From: Artemisia argyi
Lineage: Eukaryota; Streptophyta; Magnoliopsida; Asterales; Asteraceae
Assembly (NCBI GenBank): GCA_030686995.1
Contig: CM060709.1
Span: 306,423,857-306,487,856, forward strand
Direction: 5' to 3'
DNA: 64,000 nt
This document shows positions 22,195 through 34,104 of the stretch, in pieces; within the stretch, counting starts at the first letter, position 1, and each line of letters begins with the position of its first letter. The notes below the pieces were generated by a model. That model was not told the DNA's origin, made no database searches, and saw nothing but the letters and a program-made list of their open reading frames with translations. Position numbers and translations under genes: made by a program.

Positions 22195-22785
22195 AGAAAA
22201 AGAAAAAAAATAGAAAAGAAAAAGAGGGAAAAAACATACGGACTACCATCCCTTTTTATTCTATGTTCATTTTATGTTTTTGTTATTTTTCATTTATTAG
22301 CTTAAGTCGAGTCTAGTCTTGGCTTAGCAACGCCATATTGTACATGTGATTGACCAAGATTGTTAACTCGCCACCAGTAAAACTTCCTTTATCCAACAAA
22401 ACCGTGTATTTCATATCCCTTCACCTAACGTTACAACCCTTTAAAAGACCTCTTTGATAGTTTATCCTAGGTGCTTACGCCATGTGGTGGAGGTTTGATC
22501 CTTTCCTAAGCCTATGGTAATCTATTTTGCTATGACAGGTAGTGAGAGATATCTTCCGTTTCCATATTATAATTTACACTTTATTACACCCGAGAGATGT
22601 GAGTATCTAAACACTATTTGTGAGGTGCTTGTGTATGACCTCCGTGCTTGTCTATTGGTCTTTAGTGGAACGATTATTTGTTGTAATTACTTTTATATTA
22701 GTGTTAAATGACCCCTAACTTGTATTTTGAGTAGAATAAAAGCGCATTTGCTTGAGGACAAGCAAATCTCAAGTGTAAGGGTATA
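20305..22785 (+). other. 3' non-coding cassette of B1
   Basis: 2.48 kb with homologues in B2, B3 and B4. In order: the conserved GCGCTTCTTGGGAGGCAACC block (20349), an AAGTGTAACGGG motif (20531), a pair of TGACGGxGTCA palindromes (about 20741, 20765), GGGGACAATGTTCATCTTAAG with AAGTGTAAGGGG (about 21150-21182), a further AAGTGTAAGGGG (22087), a long A tract (about 22150-22190), and finally TTGAGGACAAGCAAATCTC with AAGTGTAAGGGTATA abutting the LTR. The GGGAGGCAACCC and GGACAATG/GGACAAGC blocks are familiar from Athila/Tat 3' regions. Short frames here are not conserved as proteins. Confidence 0.8.
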
Positions 22786-24191
22786 TGATGAGGCGAAAAA
22801 TGATCCGTTTTTAGGGGGTCATTTAAGCCCGAATTCGAATTTATTTGATCAAATATTGCCCTAAATCGTTCCTTTTGTGATTTTAGGTACTTTGGGAGTG
22901 AAATCTGGAAAAGGAAGCAATTCGGACGTTTTTGGAGCATAAAAGTGAAGAAAACGCCAGAGTCTTAATTTTCCATGCTGGGAACAGTGCATGACGGCGT
23001 CAAGAGTAGTTCCTTGACGGCGTCAAGAGTAAAATTCCATGATGACCCAGAAGAGTTTTGACGGCGTCATGAAGGTAGGGCGTCAAGAGTAAAAGTCATG
23101 ACAGCCTAGAAATGAATTGTTCTTGACGGCGTCAAATGTAGATCTAGGCAGTCCGAGGATTGTTTTGGCGGCGAGGTGACGGCGTCACCTAATTGGTCTT
23201 GACGCCGTCAGACCCATTTTTCTATATATAGTTTTCTAATTTTTCACATTTAAAGAGAGAAGTTTTGGGAGAAACCCTAAGTACGATTTTGGTGTAACTT
23301 TACAGGTTTTTCAAGGGTTCCAACCCCTTGATACCTTGCATGATTAATCAAGATAAGTGTTCTTCTAATTCAATCAATATGTCTATGTGTTGGTTGTCTA
23401 TATCTTGTTCTTGTGTTAATTACATCATGCTAGGCTAGATCTGTCTTGTGTTTGCTTAGATCTAATGAAATCTAGATATTGATTATGTGTTGATTACTTG
23501 TTTATTCTTGTCTTGGATGAATGATTTATATGTTAGGCTTACGAAAACTGGCAGATCTCCAATTGGTAACATGCTTGAACGTCTTAAGAAACATGAACCA
23601 ACGCGCACTAGGTCTTTATTGGTTGTATTTAATGCATGAGCCACTGTTTACAATCCCTATAGTTGTGCTGGGCATGGTGTAGGAGGAGATAAGAGCTCAT
23701 AGAATTGGGGAGTTATGTGTGCCACCCCATGAATGGTATTAAGGAATACAATCCGTCATCCATGCAATTATAACAAGTAATTAACGTGTAAAAGATATCT
23801 AGGGAGTAGTGAAATCTAAGTAAACACATTTTCTCCAATTACTGCTCACAACTTTAGTATAAATTAGTTTATTTTCATTTTCAGTATTTTATTTTGATTG
23901 CATCTTAGTATTGGGTTAGTTGAATAGCAACTAATTCCGCCCACTCTTCCAAAACCCGAGATTTTAATTTGCTTTCTAAAAAATATAAAAACACGAAAAT
24001 AATCATCCCTCACCTTTAGAACTAGTATTTAGGCTTTCTAATCCTAGCGACACTATTCCTAAGCTGAACGATCAATCCCCCGGTACTTGTCACTATACTA
24101 TACTACAACGATCAGGTACACTGCCTGGTGGGGGTTGTAAGCTTCTCGAGATCCCTCGAGAGGTAAAGCCTGTTGCGATTCCCACGCATCA
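22786..24191 (+). repeat. 3' LTR of B1
   Basis: 1406 bp, same length as the 5' copy. The palindrome array is at about 22992-23215, the TATA box at 23223-23230 and the tRNA-Asp complement at 24097-24111. Confidence 0.93.
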
Positions 24192-24196
24192 ATAAT

Positions 24197-25346
24197 ATCC
24201 TTTTTGTCTCTTTTGATAAACTAAATCTTATCAATGGCACCTCTCCTGTAACTATGTTGCAATAGAAAGGTGGAGAGTCTTTCATACCAAGCTCTAGTAG
24301 CTTGATGTAGACCATACAAAGCCTTAATAACCTTATAGACTTTGTTTGGATGTGTGGGATCTTCAAAACCAGGAGGTTGTTTAACATAGACTTCCTCTGT
24401 TATAGTGCCATAAAGAAAAGCACTCTTGACATCCATTTGGTAGACAGGAAAGCCCATATATGATGCAAAAGCCAGAAACAACCTTATAGCTTCAATTCTT
24501 GCCACAGGAGCAAACACTTCATCAAAGTCCACTCCCTCTTCTTGTCTATATCCTTGTGCAACCAATCTTGCTTTATTCTTGATGACATTCCATCTTTCAT
24601 CTCTCTTAATTTTGAACACCCATTTTGTACCAATCAATCTCTTTCCATCAGGTAAATCACATAATCCCCAAACATCTTGAAGCTTGAATTGTAGAAGTTC
24701 TTCTTGCATAGCTTCAACCCAGCTTTCTTCAGCCAATACTTGAGATACCTTATTAGGTTCTACTTGAGATAAAAAGCAAGCAAATAAGCACATTTACTGA
24801 TCCTTGTGATTCACCCTGTTTTGTTTATAGACAAAGCTAAGTAAATCAATATGTTGCTGAGAGAGATTTTTAGCTTTTGTCCTTGTGAGCACTCTTGAAG
24901 TGGAAGGTCCAATAATCTTACTAACAGGATGATCTTTATGAACTCTTAATGTAGGAGTTGGTGAAACTGCAAGATTATCTTTCAAATTTGTGAAATCAGG
25001 GTCTTTATTGGAATCTGAGAAGATGCCTTCATTATCCAACTCATCATCAGTATCTTCTAACCCAGGCATGCTTGGATCATTCAAATCATCAGCATTGATC
25101 CAATTTGATGTATCTAAGACACTAGAAGTACTTTCAAATGGTTCAGCTATACCTTGATGCAAAGTACTTTCCAAGTTATCTGTGACTTTAGCCTTTTTCT
25201 TTTCTGCCTCATAAGCTCTTCTTTGATCATCTTCATAGGATTTTGCAATGGTTTCTTGTAAAAGCATCCTATTAAGTTCATCTTGAAAAGCTTAGTCTTC
25301 ATCAGATACTGTGGATTTTGGTTCAACAGTACTTTGAGGTTCAACA
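24197..25346 (-). pseudogene. Copia IN-RT linker and RT N-terminal part
   Basis: From the B4 insertion point (25346) leftwards. First comes an acidic linker (25267-24794) with SKIIGPSTSRVLTRTKAKN, typical of the end of the Copia IN tail, ending at a TAA. RT then follows: [80 protein letters not shown] (first catalytic Asp) and [24 protein letters not shown] after GAIDKI (24221) and the B1 insertion end it. The stops at 25268 and 24794 are in the same frame. Confidence 0.9.
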
Positions 25347-26758
25347 TGATGAGGCGAAAAATGATCCGTTTTTAGGGGGTCATTTAAGCCCGAATTCGAA
25401 TTTATTTGATCAAATAATGCCCTAAATCTTTCCTATTGTGATTTTAGGTACTTTTGGAGTGAATTCTGGAAAAGGAAGCATTTTGGACGTTTTTGGAGCA
25501 TAAAAGTGAAGAAAACGGCAAAGTCTTAATTTTCCTTGCTGGGAACAGTACCTGACGGCGTCAAGAGTATTTTGATGACGGCGTCAGGAGCAAAAGTGGT
25601 GACGGCCCAGTAGAAATGTGACGGCGTCAAAGCATGGCCGTCAAGAGTAAAAGTGGTGACGGCCCAGAACAGCATTACACATGACGGCGTCAGATCTGGA
25701 TCTAGGCAATCCGATTTTATTTTGGGCAGTGGGTTGACGGTGTCAGAATTTTCTTCTTGACGCCGTCACCTTGGAAAATCTATATATACTTTTGTAATTT
25801 TCATTCATTAAAAGAGAGGACAATTTTAGGGACGACTTGAATAAACCCTAGCTCGACTTTTATAGTATTTTCAAGGGTTTTCACCCTTTGAAACCCTTCA
25901 TGTTCAATTAAGATAAGTATCCTTTCAATTCATTCAATATGTCTATGTGTTGTTTGAATATATCTTACGCTTATCTTGATTTTAACATGCTACGCCAGAT
26001 CTCTTGTGTGTTTGCTTAGATGTAATGAAACCTAGATGTTGATTATAGGTTGATTGCTTGTATATAGTTGTAATGGATGAATGATTTCAATGTTAGGCTT
26101 AAGAAAACTGGCAGACTTCCATAGTGTAACTTGCTTGAACGTCTTAAGAAACATGAACCAATGCGTACTAAGGTTTTTATGGTTGTATTTAATGCATGAG
26201 CGAATTCTAGTGATCCCATGTTAGGAGCTTTTTGCAGGCTCGACATAGGAGTGAAGTAGGAGCTTATAGAGTTGGGGAAGTACGTACGCCACCCCACGAT
26301 TGGTATTAAGGAATATAACCCGTCATCCACGCAACTGTAACAAACTATCAACCTGTAAAAGATATCTAGGGAGTAATGAAATCTAAGTAAACACATTTTT
26401 CCCATTTATTGTTCGCACCACTAGTTTAATTAGCTTATTTTCATTTTTGTTATTTTATTTTGATTGCATCTTAGTTATTGGGTTAGCTGACTAGCAACTA
26501 ATTCCGCCCACTCCTCTAAAACTCGAGATTTTTACTTGTTTTTATTAAAATATAAAAATACAAAAAGAATCATCCCTCACCTCTAGACCTAGTTTTTAGG
26601 CTTTCTAATCCTAGCGACACTATTCCTGAGTTGAACGATCAATCCCCCGGTACTTGTCACTATACTATACTACAACTATTAGGTACACTGCCTGGTGGGG
26701 GTTGTAGGCTTCTCGAGATCCCTCGAGAGGTAAAACCTGGTGCAATTCCCACGTATCA
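25347..26758 (+). repeat. 5' LTR of B4
   Basis: TGATGAGG...GTATCA. Palindromes lie between about 25553 and 25770, TATATATA at about 25780. The tRNA-Asp complement here is altered at its last bases (CAACTATTAGG instead of CAACGATCAGG). Confidence 0.9.
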
Positions 26759-26764
26759 AGTTTT

Positions 26765-26783
26765 TGGCGCCGCAGCCCGGGGA
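26765..26783 (+). promoter_or_regulatory. Primer-binding site of B4 (tRNA-Asp type)
   Basis: TGGCGCCGCAGCCCGGGGA, identical to B1. Confidence 0.85.
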
Positions 26784-26938
26784 ATAGTTATTGTCTAGGG
26801 TAGGATTTTTTTATTAGGTCTACTTGCTAGATTCCTTTCTAGTAAGATTTTATTTTTATTTTTAGGTTTTCTTTAGTCTATCTTTTCTTTGTGTCTTTGT
26901 TTGTAAAAACCTTTCTATTGACTATTCCGTTAGCCATT

Positions 26939-28326
26939 ATGGAGAACGCGAATCTACCATACTACCAATCACGAAATTCACCCACTCCAAATGACATCTT
27001 GATGTTTAAACAACATGAGGATGAACCTATCTATGATGCATGGGCTCGTTTTAAATATTTACTTCGAAAAGTCCCTCATCATAATTTTGATCTGTGGTCC
27101 CAAATTGAAATATTTTACCATCGTGTCGACCACTATACCAAAATGGACATTGACCATGCCGCAGATGGGGACCTTTGGGGATTATGTGTTGATGAAGCAT
27201 GGGAAACCATAGAGAATTGTGCCATACTTGCCAAAAAAATGGACAACCCAACAAACGTTGTTACAGATCAATTGATAGCAAGTTAATGGGAACAAGCAAG
27301 AAGATTGTTTGGGGATAAGCCTATAGATGAGATACCTAGGTGCACGGAGTGGTTTGATTTTACCACAATACAGGATGAACACATAGGTGATCTTGATGTG
27401 ATGGAGGATTTAGCCGAACATGATCACATTGAACAAAAAGACCTAGGTTTTATGATCGGTGATGATGAATCTCAAAAAACACATGATGAATCTTTTGGGC
27501 AATTTGAATATAGCAGTTAGAATATTGAGGATGATCCTTATGATTCGGATATAGAATTTGAGATGCCTAGAAAAGCACTTGAGATACTTGGGAAAATGTT
27601 AGGGTTAGATTATAATGGAACACATGTTGAGGATATAGGTGATCTTGACACAAGGAATGATGAAGTAAATAACATAAGCTCACTAAGTACCCCACAAGTC
27701 CCACCATCATTTGAGGCATACACACCGCCCGTGACTTACCCGAAAGATGTAGAAGAGACTATAGGAACCCCAATAGAGGTAGAACCCTTGGATCAAGCAC
27801 AACTAGAGAATATAGGTTTTAACACTTGTAGTGATGACCTTTCTTTTAGTTCTAAGGAAGTTCCTAGTTTTGATGAACCGGAGCCTCAACCAACGCCGTT
27901 ACCTAATCTTCCATCTTTAGATGTGAATTTAGGAATTGAAAAAGGTCCCGATCCACCCATCAAACCATATAGTCCGGGTAGTCTTGGGATAAAGGTAGTA
28001 GACTCTAAGCCTTGTAGAGAGGAAGCTGACACAGGAGTGGAAAATGACCTTACATGCTTACATCACCCATTTATGATTGATCACAAGAAACATTATGGGT
28101 TTAAACCGGGTTTATTAGGTCAAGATGGATCCCCAACTAGTAATCTCATGAAGTTGATTAAAAATGATCCCTTTCTAGGAGAAAATCTTAATCCACCCAT
28201 TAACCCGATTGAATTAGGTAAGGTTATGATGATAGGAGCACACCCCTTTAAGCATATGATTCATCCACCACTCTTTCCTCACGAGGCATATTTCCACCCT
28301 AAGGGTGTGTATCGCTACTTCCACCC
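26939..28326 (+). pseudogene. B4 gag-derived ORF, 5' part (continues at 43152-43200)
   Basis: Starts MENANLPYYQSRNSPT at an ATG ~155 bp after the PBS. Residues ~20-100 are the C-terminal half of the Ty3 capsid (NDILMFKQHEDEPIYDAWAR, FKYLLRKVPHHNFDLWSQIE, IFYHRVD). The N-terminal capsid half is missing, so the ORF is a gag fusion. The rest is an acidic module shared with B2 (PRKALEILGKMLGLD..., LHHPFMIDHKKHYGFKPGLL, HPKGVYRYFHP) with no family I recognise. In-frame stops TAA 27284 and TAG 27518 (CAG in B2) interrupt it. B2 is inserted at 28326 within the YFHP codons. After it the frame resumes at 43152 and ends at TAA 43198-43200, giving ~478 codons in total. Confidence 0.75.
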
Positions 28327-29744
28327 TGATGAGGCGAAAAATGATCCGTTTTTAGAGGGTCATTTAAGCCCGAATTCGAATTTATTTGATCAAATATTAC
28401 CCTAAATCGTTCCTTTTGTGATTTTAGGTACTTTGGGAGAGAAATCTGGAAAAGGAAGCAATTCGGACGTTTTTGGAGCATAAAAGTGAAGAAAACGCCA
28501 AAGTCTTAATTTTCCATACTGGGAACAGTAGGTGACGGCGTCAAGAGCAACACCTTGACGGCGTCAAGAGCAAATTTCATGAATTTCCATGACTACCCAG
28601 AACAGATTTGACGGCGTCGCGTAGGAAGGGCGTCAAGAGTAAAAGAGTCATGACGGCCTGGAAGTGTATAAGTCTTGACGGCGTCAGAAGTAGATCTAGG
28701 CAGTCCGAGGATTGTTTTGGCGGCGAGGTGACGGCGTCACAAGTTTATTCTTGACGCCGTCAAACCTATTTTTCTATATATAGTTTTCTAATTTTTCACA
28801 TTCAGAAGAGAGAAGTTTTGGGAGAAACCCTAAGTACGATTTTGGTGTAACTTTACAGGTTTTTCAAGGGTTCCAACCCCTTGATACCTTGCATGATTAA
28901 TCAAGATAAGTGTTCTTCTAATTCAATCAATATGTCTATGTGTTGGTTGTCTATATCATGTTCTTGTCTTAATTCTATCATGCTAGGCTAGATCTCTTTT
29001 GTGTTTGCTTAGATCTAATGAAACCTAGATATTGATTATGTGTTGATTACTTGTTTATTCTTGTCTTGGATGAATGGTTTATATGTTAGGCTTAAGAAAA
29101 CTGGCAGATCTCCAATTGGTAACATGCTTGAACGTCTTAAGAAACATGAACCAACGCGCACTAGGTCTTTATTGGTTGTATTTAATGCATGAGCCACTGT
29201 TTACAATCCCTATAGTTGTGCTGGGCATGGTGTAGGAGGAGATAAGAGCTCATAGAATTGGGGAGTTATGTGTGCCACCCCATGAATGGTATTAAGGAAT
29301 ACAATCCGTCATCCATGCAATTATAACAAGTAATTAACGTGTAAAAGATATCTAGGGAGCAGTGAAATCTAAGTAAACACATTATCTCCAATTACTGCTC
29401 ACAACTTTAGTATAAATTAGTTTATTTTCATTTTCAGTATTTTATTTTGATTGCATCTTAGTATTGGGTTAGTTGAATAGCAACTAATTCCGCCCACTCT
29501 TTCAAAACCCGAGATTTTAATTTGCTTTCTAAAAAATATAAAAACACAAAAATAATCATCCCTCACCTTTAGAACTAGTATTTAGGCTTTCTAATCCTAG
29601 CGACACTATTCCTAAGCTGAACGATCAATCCCCCGGTACTTGTCACTATACTATACTACAACGATCAGGTACACTGCCTGGTGGGGGTTGTAAGCTTCTC
29701 GAGATCCCTCGAGAGGTAAAGTCTGTTGCGATTCCCACCCATCA
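28327..29744 (+). repeat. 5' LTR of B2
   Basis: Palindrome array about 28532-28760, TATATATA 28775-28782, tRNA-Asp complement 29650-29664. One end base differs (CCCATCA instead of CGCATCA). Confidence 0.93.
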
Positions 29745-29750
29745 AGTTTT

Positions 29751-29769
29751 TGGCGCCGCAGCCCGGGGA
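29751..29769 (+). promoter_or_regulatory. Primer-binding site of B2 (tRNA-Asp type)
   Basis: TGGCGCCGCAGCCCGGGGA, 6 nt after the LTR. Confidence 0.85.
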
Positions 29770-29926
29770 ATAGTTATTGTCTAGGTTAGAATTTCTTTTT
29801 ATTAGCTCTACTTCCTAGATTCCTTTCTAGTAAGATTTTCTTTTTATTTTTAGGTTCTCTTTAGTTTATCTTTTCTTTGTGTCTTTGTTTGTAAAAACCT
29901 TTCCATTGACTACTCCGTTAGCCATT

Positions 29927-30250
29927 ATGGAGAACGCGAATCCACCAAGTCCGACACTAGAATATTACCAGAAAAAATATAATTACACCAGTTTGGATAT
30001 ACCAAGATGGACGAATGAAATGAGGCGGACAGGATCTTATATTGATTTTATTGAGTACCTTGAGAAAAGAGACCAAGTGCATAAGTCTTTTAAAGAATTC
30101 ACCTTAGGAGCTCCATCAACCCCTCAAAATGCCTCACTTTGTGAAACCTATGCACCATATAAGCCTTCACCTAGGAGAGTTTAGTATGAGCCACCTAGCT
30201 GCATGTCATGGTTAGGCCCTACCATAATACAGGATGAACACATAGGTGAC
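29927..30250 (+). pseudogene. B2 ORF, 5' part (continues at 38325-39260)
   Basis: Begins MENANPPSPTLEYYQKK at the ATG homologous to that of B4. Residues 1-85 differ from B4 and have no capsid motif (LDIPRWTNEMRRTGSYIDFI, then a Pro-rich end). A TAG at 30182 interrupts the frame, which then reads YEPPSCMSWLGPTIIQDEHI to the B3 insertion at 30250. Confidence 0.65.
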
Positions 30251-31638
30251 TGATGCGTGGGAATCGCTACAGGCTTTACCTCTCGAGGGATCTCGAGAAG
30301 CTTACAACCCCCACCAGGCAGTGTACCTGATCGTTGTAGTATAGTATAGTGACAAGTACCGGGGGATTGATCGTTCAGCTTAGGAATAGTGTCGCTAGGA
30401 TTAGAAAGCCTAAATACTAGTTCTAAAGGTGAGGGATGATTATTTTTGTGTTTTTATATTTTTTAGAAAGCAAGTAAAATCTCGGGTTTTGAAGGATTTG
30501 GGCGGAATTAGTTGCTACTCAACTAACCCAATACTAAGATGCAATCAAAATAAAATACTAAAAATGAAAATAAACTAATTATACTAAGGTTGTGAGCAGT
30601 AATTGGAGAAAATGTGTTTACTTAGATTTCACTACTCCCTAGATATCTTTTACACGTTAATTACTTGTTATAATTGCATGGATGACGGATCGTATTCCTT
30701 AATACCATTCATGGGGTGGCATACATAACTCCCCAATTCTATGAGCTCTTATCTCCTCCTACACCATGCCCAGCACAACTATAGGGATTGTAAACAGTGG
30801 CTCATGCATTAAATACAACCAATAAAGACCTAGTACGCCTCGGTTCATGTTTCTTAAGACGTTCAAGCATGTTACCATTTGGAGATCTGCCAGTTTTCTT
30901 AAGCCTAACATATAAATCATTCACCCAAAACAAGAATAAACAAGTAATCAACACATAATCAATATCTAGGTTTCATTAGATCTAAGCAAACACAAAAGAG
31001 ATCTAGCCTAGCATGATAGAATTAAGACAAGAACATGATATAGACAACCAACACATAGACATATTGATTGAATTAGAAGAACACTTATCTTAATTAATCA
31101 TGCAAGGTATCAAGGGGTTGGAACCCTTGAAAAACCTGTAAAGTTACACCAAAATCGTCTTTAGGGTTTCTCCCAAAACTTCTCTTTTTAAATGTGAAAA
31201 ACTAGAAAACTATATATAGGAAAATAGGGATGACGGCGTCAAGAACAAAGGTGTGACGCCATCATCTCGCCGCCAAATACTTCCTCGGACGGCCTTGATC
31301 TACTTCTGACGCCGTCAAGGCCTAGGCCGTCACACAAATTACTCTTGACGCCCTGTGTGTGACGCCGTCATCAACTACGGATTTTAATTCTTGGGGTTTT
31401 GACGCCGTCAGGAAAAACTCTTGACGCCTTCATGTACTGTTCCCAGCATGGAAAATTGAGACTTTGCCGTTTTCTTCACTTTTATGCTCCAAAAACGTCC
31501 AAAATGGCTTCTTTTCCAGAATTCACTCTCCAAGTACCTAAAATCACAAAAGGAACGATTTAGGGCAATATTTGATCAAATAAATGCGGATTCGGGCTTA
31601 AATGACCCCCTAAAAACGGTCCATTTTTCGCCTCATCA
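30251..31638 (-). repeat. 3' LTR of B3
   Basis: Element-sense TGATGAGG at 31638, GCATCA at 30251. Contains the palindrome array (about 31230-31430) and the tRNA-Asp-like 15-mer near 30334 (plus strand). Confidence 0.92.
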
Positions 31639-32207
31639 TATACCCTTACACTTGAGATTTGCTTGTCCTCAAGCAAATGCGCTTTTATTCTAGTCAAAAT
31701 ACAAGTTAGGGGTCATTTAACACTAATATAAAAGTAATTACAACAAATAATCATTCCACTAAAGACCAATAGACAAGCTCGGAGGTCATACACTAGCACC
31801 TCACAAATAGTGTTTAGATACTCACATCTCTCGGGTGTAATAAAGTAATATAACATTATGGAAATGGAAGATATCTCTCACTACCTGTCATAGCAAAATA
31901 GATTACCATAGGCTTGTGAAAGGATCAAACCTCCACCACATGGCGTAAGCACCTAGGATAAACTATCAAAGAGGTCTTTTAAAGGGTTGTAACGTTAGGT
32001 ATAGGGATATGAATTACACGGTTTTGTTGGATAAAGGAAGTTTTACTGGTGGCGAGTTAACAATCTTGGTCAATTACATGTACAATATGGCGTTGCTAAG
32101 CCAAGACTAGACTCGACTTAAGCTAATAAATGAGAAATAACAAAAACATAAAATGAACATAGAATGAAACGGGATGGTAGTCCGTATGTTTTTTTTTTTC
32201 TCATTTT

Positions 32208-32255
<48 letters not shown>

Positions 32256-34104
32256 ATACACTCTTACCCTACTTTCCAAAATAATACATCATAGGGAATG
32301 AAAATTCCCCTTACACTTGAATCTTTACATACTTTACATTCAACTATTCTAATGACTCGAATTAAGAAAATCAAAACACTTGGAGCACTTTTAAGATTAA
32401 TGTACATATGGGGGTAATAATATTATGTTCTTCCCCATTACTCCATAAAATAAGTACTTACCCATGAGTCCCAATCGTCCCAAAACAATATGTACAAGGA
32501 TATGAATCGACTTAGCAACCATGTAATCAATTAGAAAGTTAACTTAGGGTTTAACAAATAACAATAATGCACTAAAATTGAGCGCATACACGGAAGGCTA
32601 AGGCGATTTGGGTGTACATTTAAGTGGAGTGTAACAAATTCTTCCTTTAAGTAAGATGCTTAAAGTTAGAAATGAAAAGATAGGCTCGGAGGGGTGTACT
32701 AGGGGTTTCGTGTACTAAAAATGAGTACAACGCTAAGGGTGTGGGAAAAATTAGTTGACTTAACTAGTCAAGTAGTATGACTTAAATGGTCAAGTAATTA
32801 TGATACGGGTTTAACACAAGGGTGATCCTAATGCCTCTTATCATGTAGTAAATCCTACCACACGAATGTAGTCTCACTAGCGGTCTCGGAATGCATCACT
32901 AACGCAAGTTCTAGAATCTAAATGCTACCGGTACACTCATAAGCACTAATAATGAATGCTTTTCCTATCAAATCTAAAGGCGAACCTCACATATTTGGGT
33001 GGAAAATTTTTCTGAATATACGGTTATGTGTTAGTCATACAATCTCCTATCCATGAGACGCTTGCTATGGCTAAAGTTTCACTCCTAAATGTTGTAAAAA
33101 ATTTTAAATTTGGCGCTAAAATTGCACTAACAAGTATTTCTCATAGTTTTATTACATATCTACTATCAAACAAAACAAACTCAAGCGAAAGTGCATATGT
33201 AAGGTATCATCTTTTTACCCTCCCCTTACACTTAAGATGAACATTGTCCCCAATGTTCAAGTAAAGAATGTAAAAGTGAAAAAGTAAAGAGAATGAAATC
33301 AAATACTCCCCTGATTCGCTCGGTATGGATTATAGGTGGCCAGGTTAAATCTTCCTCCAAGAAAATGAACAATCAAAGCTTCCATTCCAGAATATAAATC
33401 ATCTTCTTGTCATACAGAACCTGTAAAACCTGACAAAATAGACAAGACAACCTCGCGTAAAATCGGCGGCATCCTATATAAGTTACTAAATCCTAGAAAA
33501 CAAAGTAAGATATAATGCTTGTGGAATGAAGTTTGCAGATCTCCTGGAGATTATAAAACTTAATAATTCACAAAAACCATAAGACTCCGTTAAAAAAACA
33601 AAACCGGTAAAATTTCCAGATTTTTACTCCTGACGCCGTCAAGAGTAATCCCCTGACGCCGTCAGAATGGACCTGCAGAAATTCTTATGTTAAGTTTCCG
33701 GAAAATTTCTGGAAAAACTTGGTCCTACTTCCTGGAAAATCCTACAAAACTTCATTATGACTCAATACAAGCATTTGACTCTAACAAATATGAATATACA
33801 TGTTCATTTAATATTGTGGAGAATCATGATCGGTTTGTTTCTTAAAAACATATTTGGGGTTTCCCCTTACACTTATCTTTTGCAAAAATACTTTTAGGTT
33901 GGAGTTAAGACTAGGCTAAACAACATAGTAAAGTATTTACACTTTTTAGTTTAGAGACATGATCAACCAACAATAAAAACTAAAACATGCATACGGAAGC
34001 AAATAACAATCAAACAAATAAAATCACACAAAACATGGGTTGCCTCCCAAGAAGCGCTTTTCTTTATTTACGAGTCTTGTAGCTAGACTCAAGGTCATAG
34101 GTTA
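31639..34104 (-). other. 3' non-coding cassette of B3
   Basis: Minus-strand homologue of 20305-22785: GGGAGGCAACCC block near 34040, palindrome pair near 33630-33665, four AAGTGTAAGG-type motifs, oligo-A tract (T run on the plus strand, about 32190-32253) and AAGTGTAAGGGTATA directly before the LTR. Small frames that look conserved in B1, B2 and B4 are broken by stops here. Confidence 0.8.

Larger units (their letters stand above)
17841..24191 (+). mobile_element. B1: non-autonomous LTR element with a lone protease-like ORF
   Basis: Two 1406-bp LTRs (17841-19246, 22786-24191; TGATGAGG...GCATCA) and perfect TSD ATAAT (17836-17840, 24192-24196). Between them are the Asp-type PBS, a 136-bp leader, one ORF of 298 codons and a 2.48 kb non-coding 3' cassette ending in AAGTGTAAGGGTATA before the 3' LTR. 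There is no gag capsid, RT, RH or IN. The LTRs differ at roughly 45 sites by hand count (~3%). It is inserted into Copia RT. Confidence 0.93.

Noticed and set aside
22125..22316. Lys-rich ORF
   Set aside because: It is a translation of the A tract in the B1 cassette.
22514..22711. Small conserved protein (MVIYFAMTGSERY...) in the 3' cassettes
   Set aside because: The frame is seen in B1, B2 and B4, but in B3 it stops after the FPFP region, and the DNA around it is equally conserved. A protein role is not supported.
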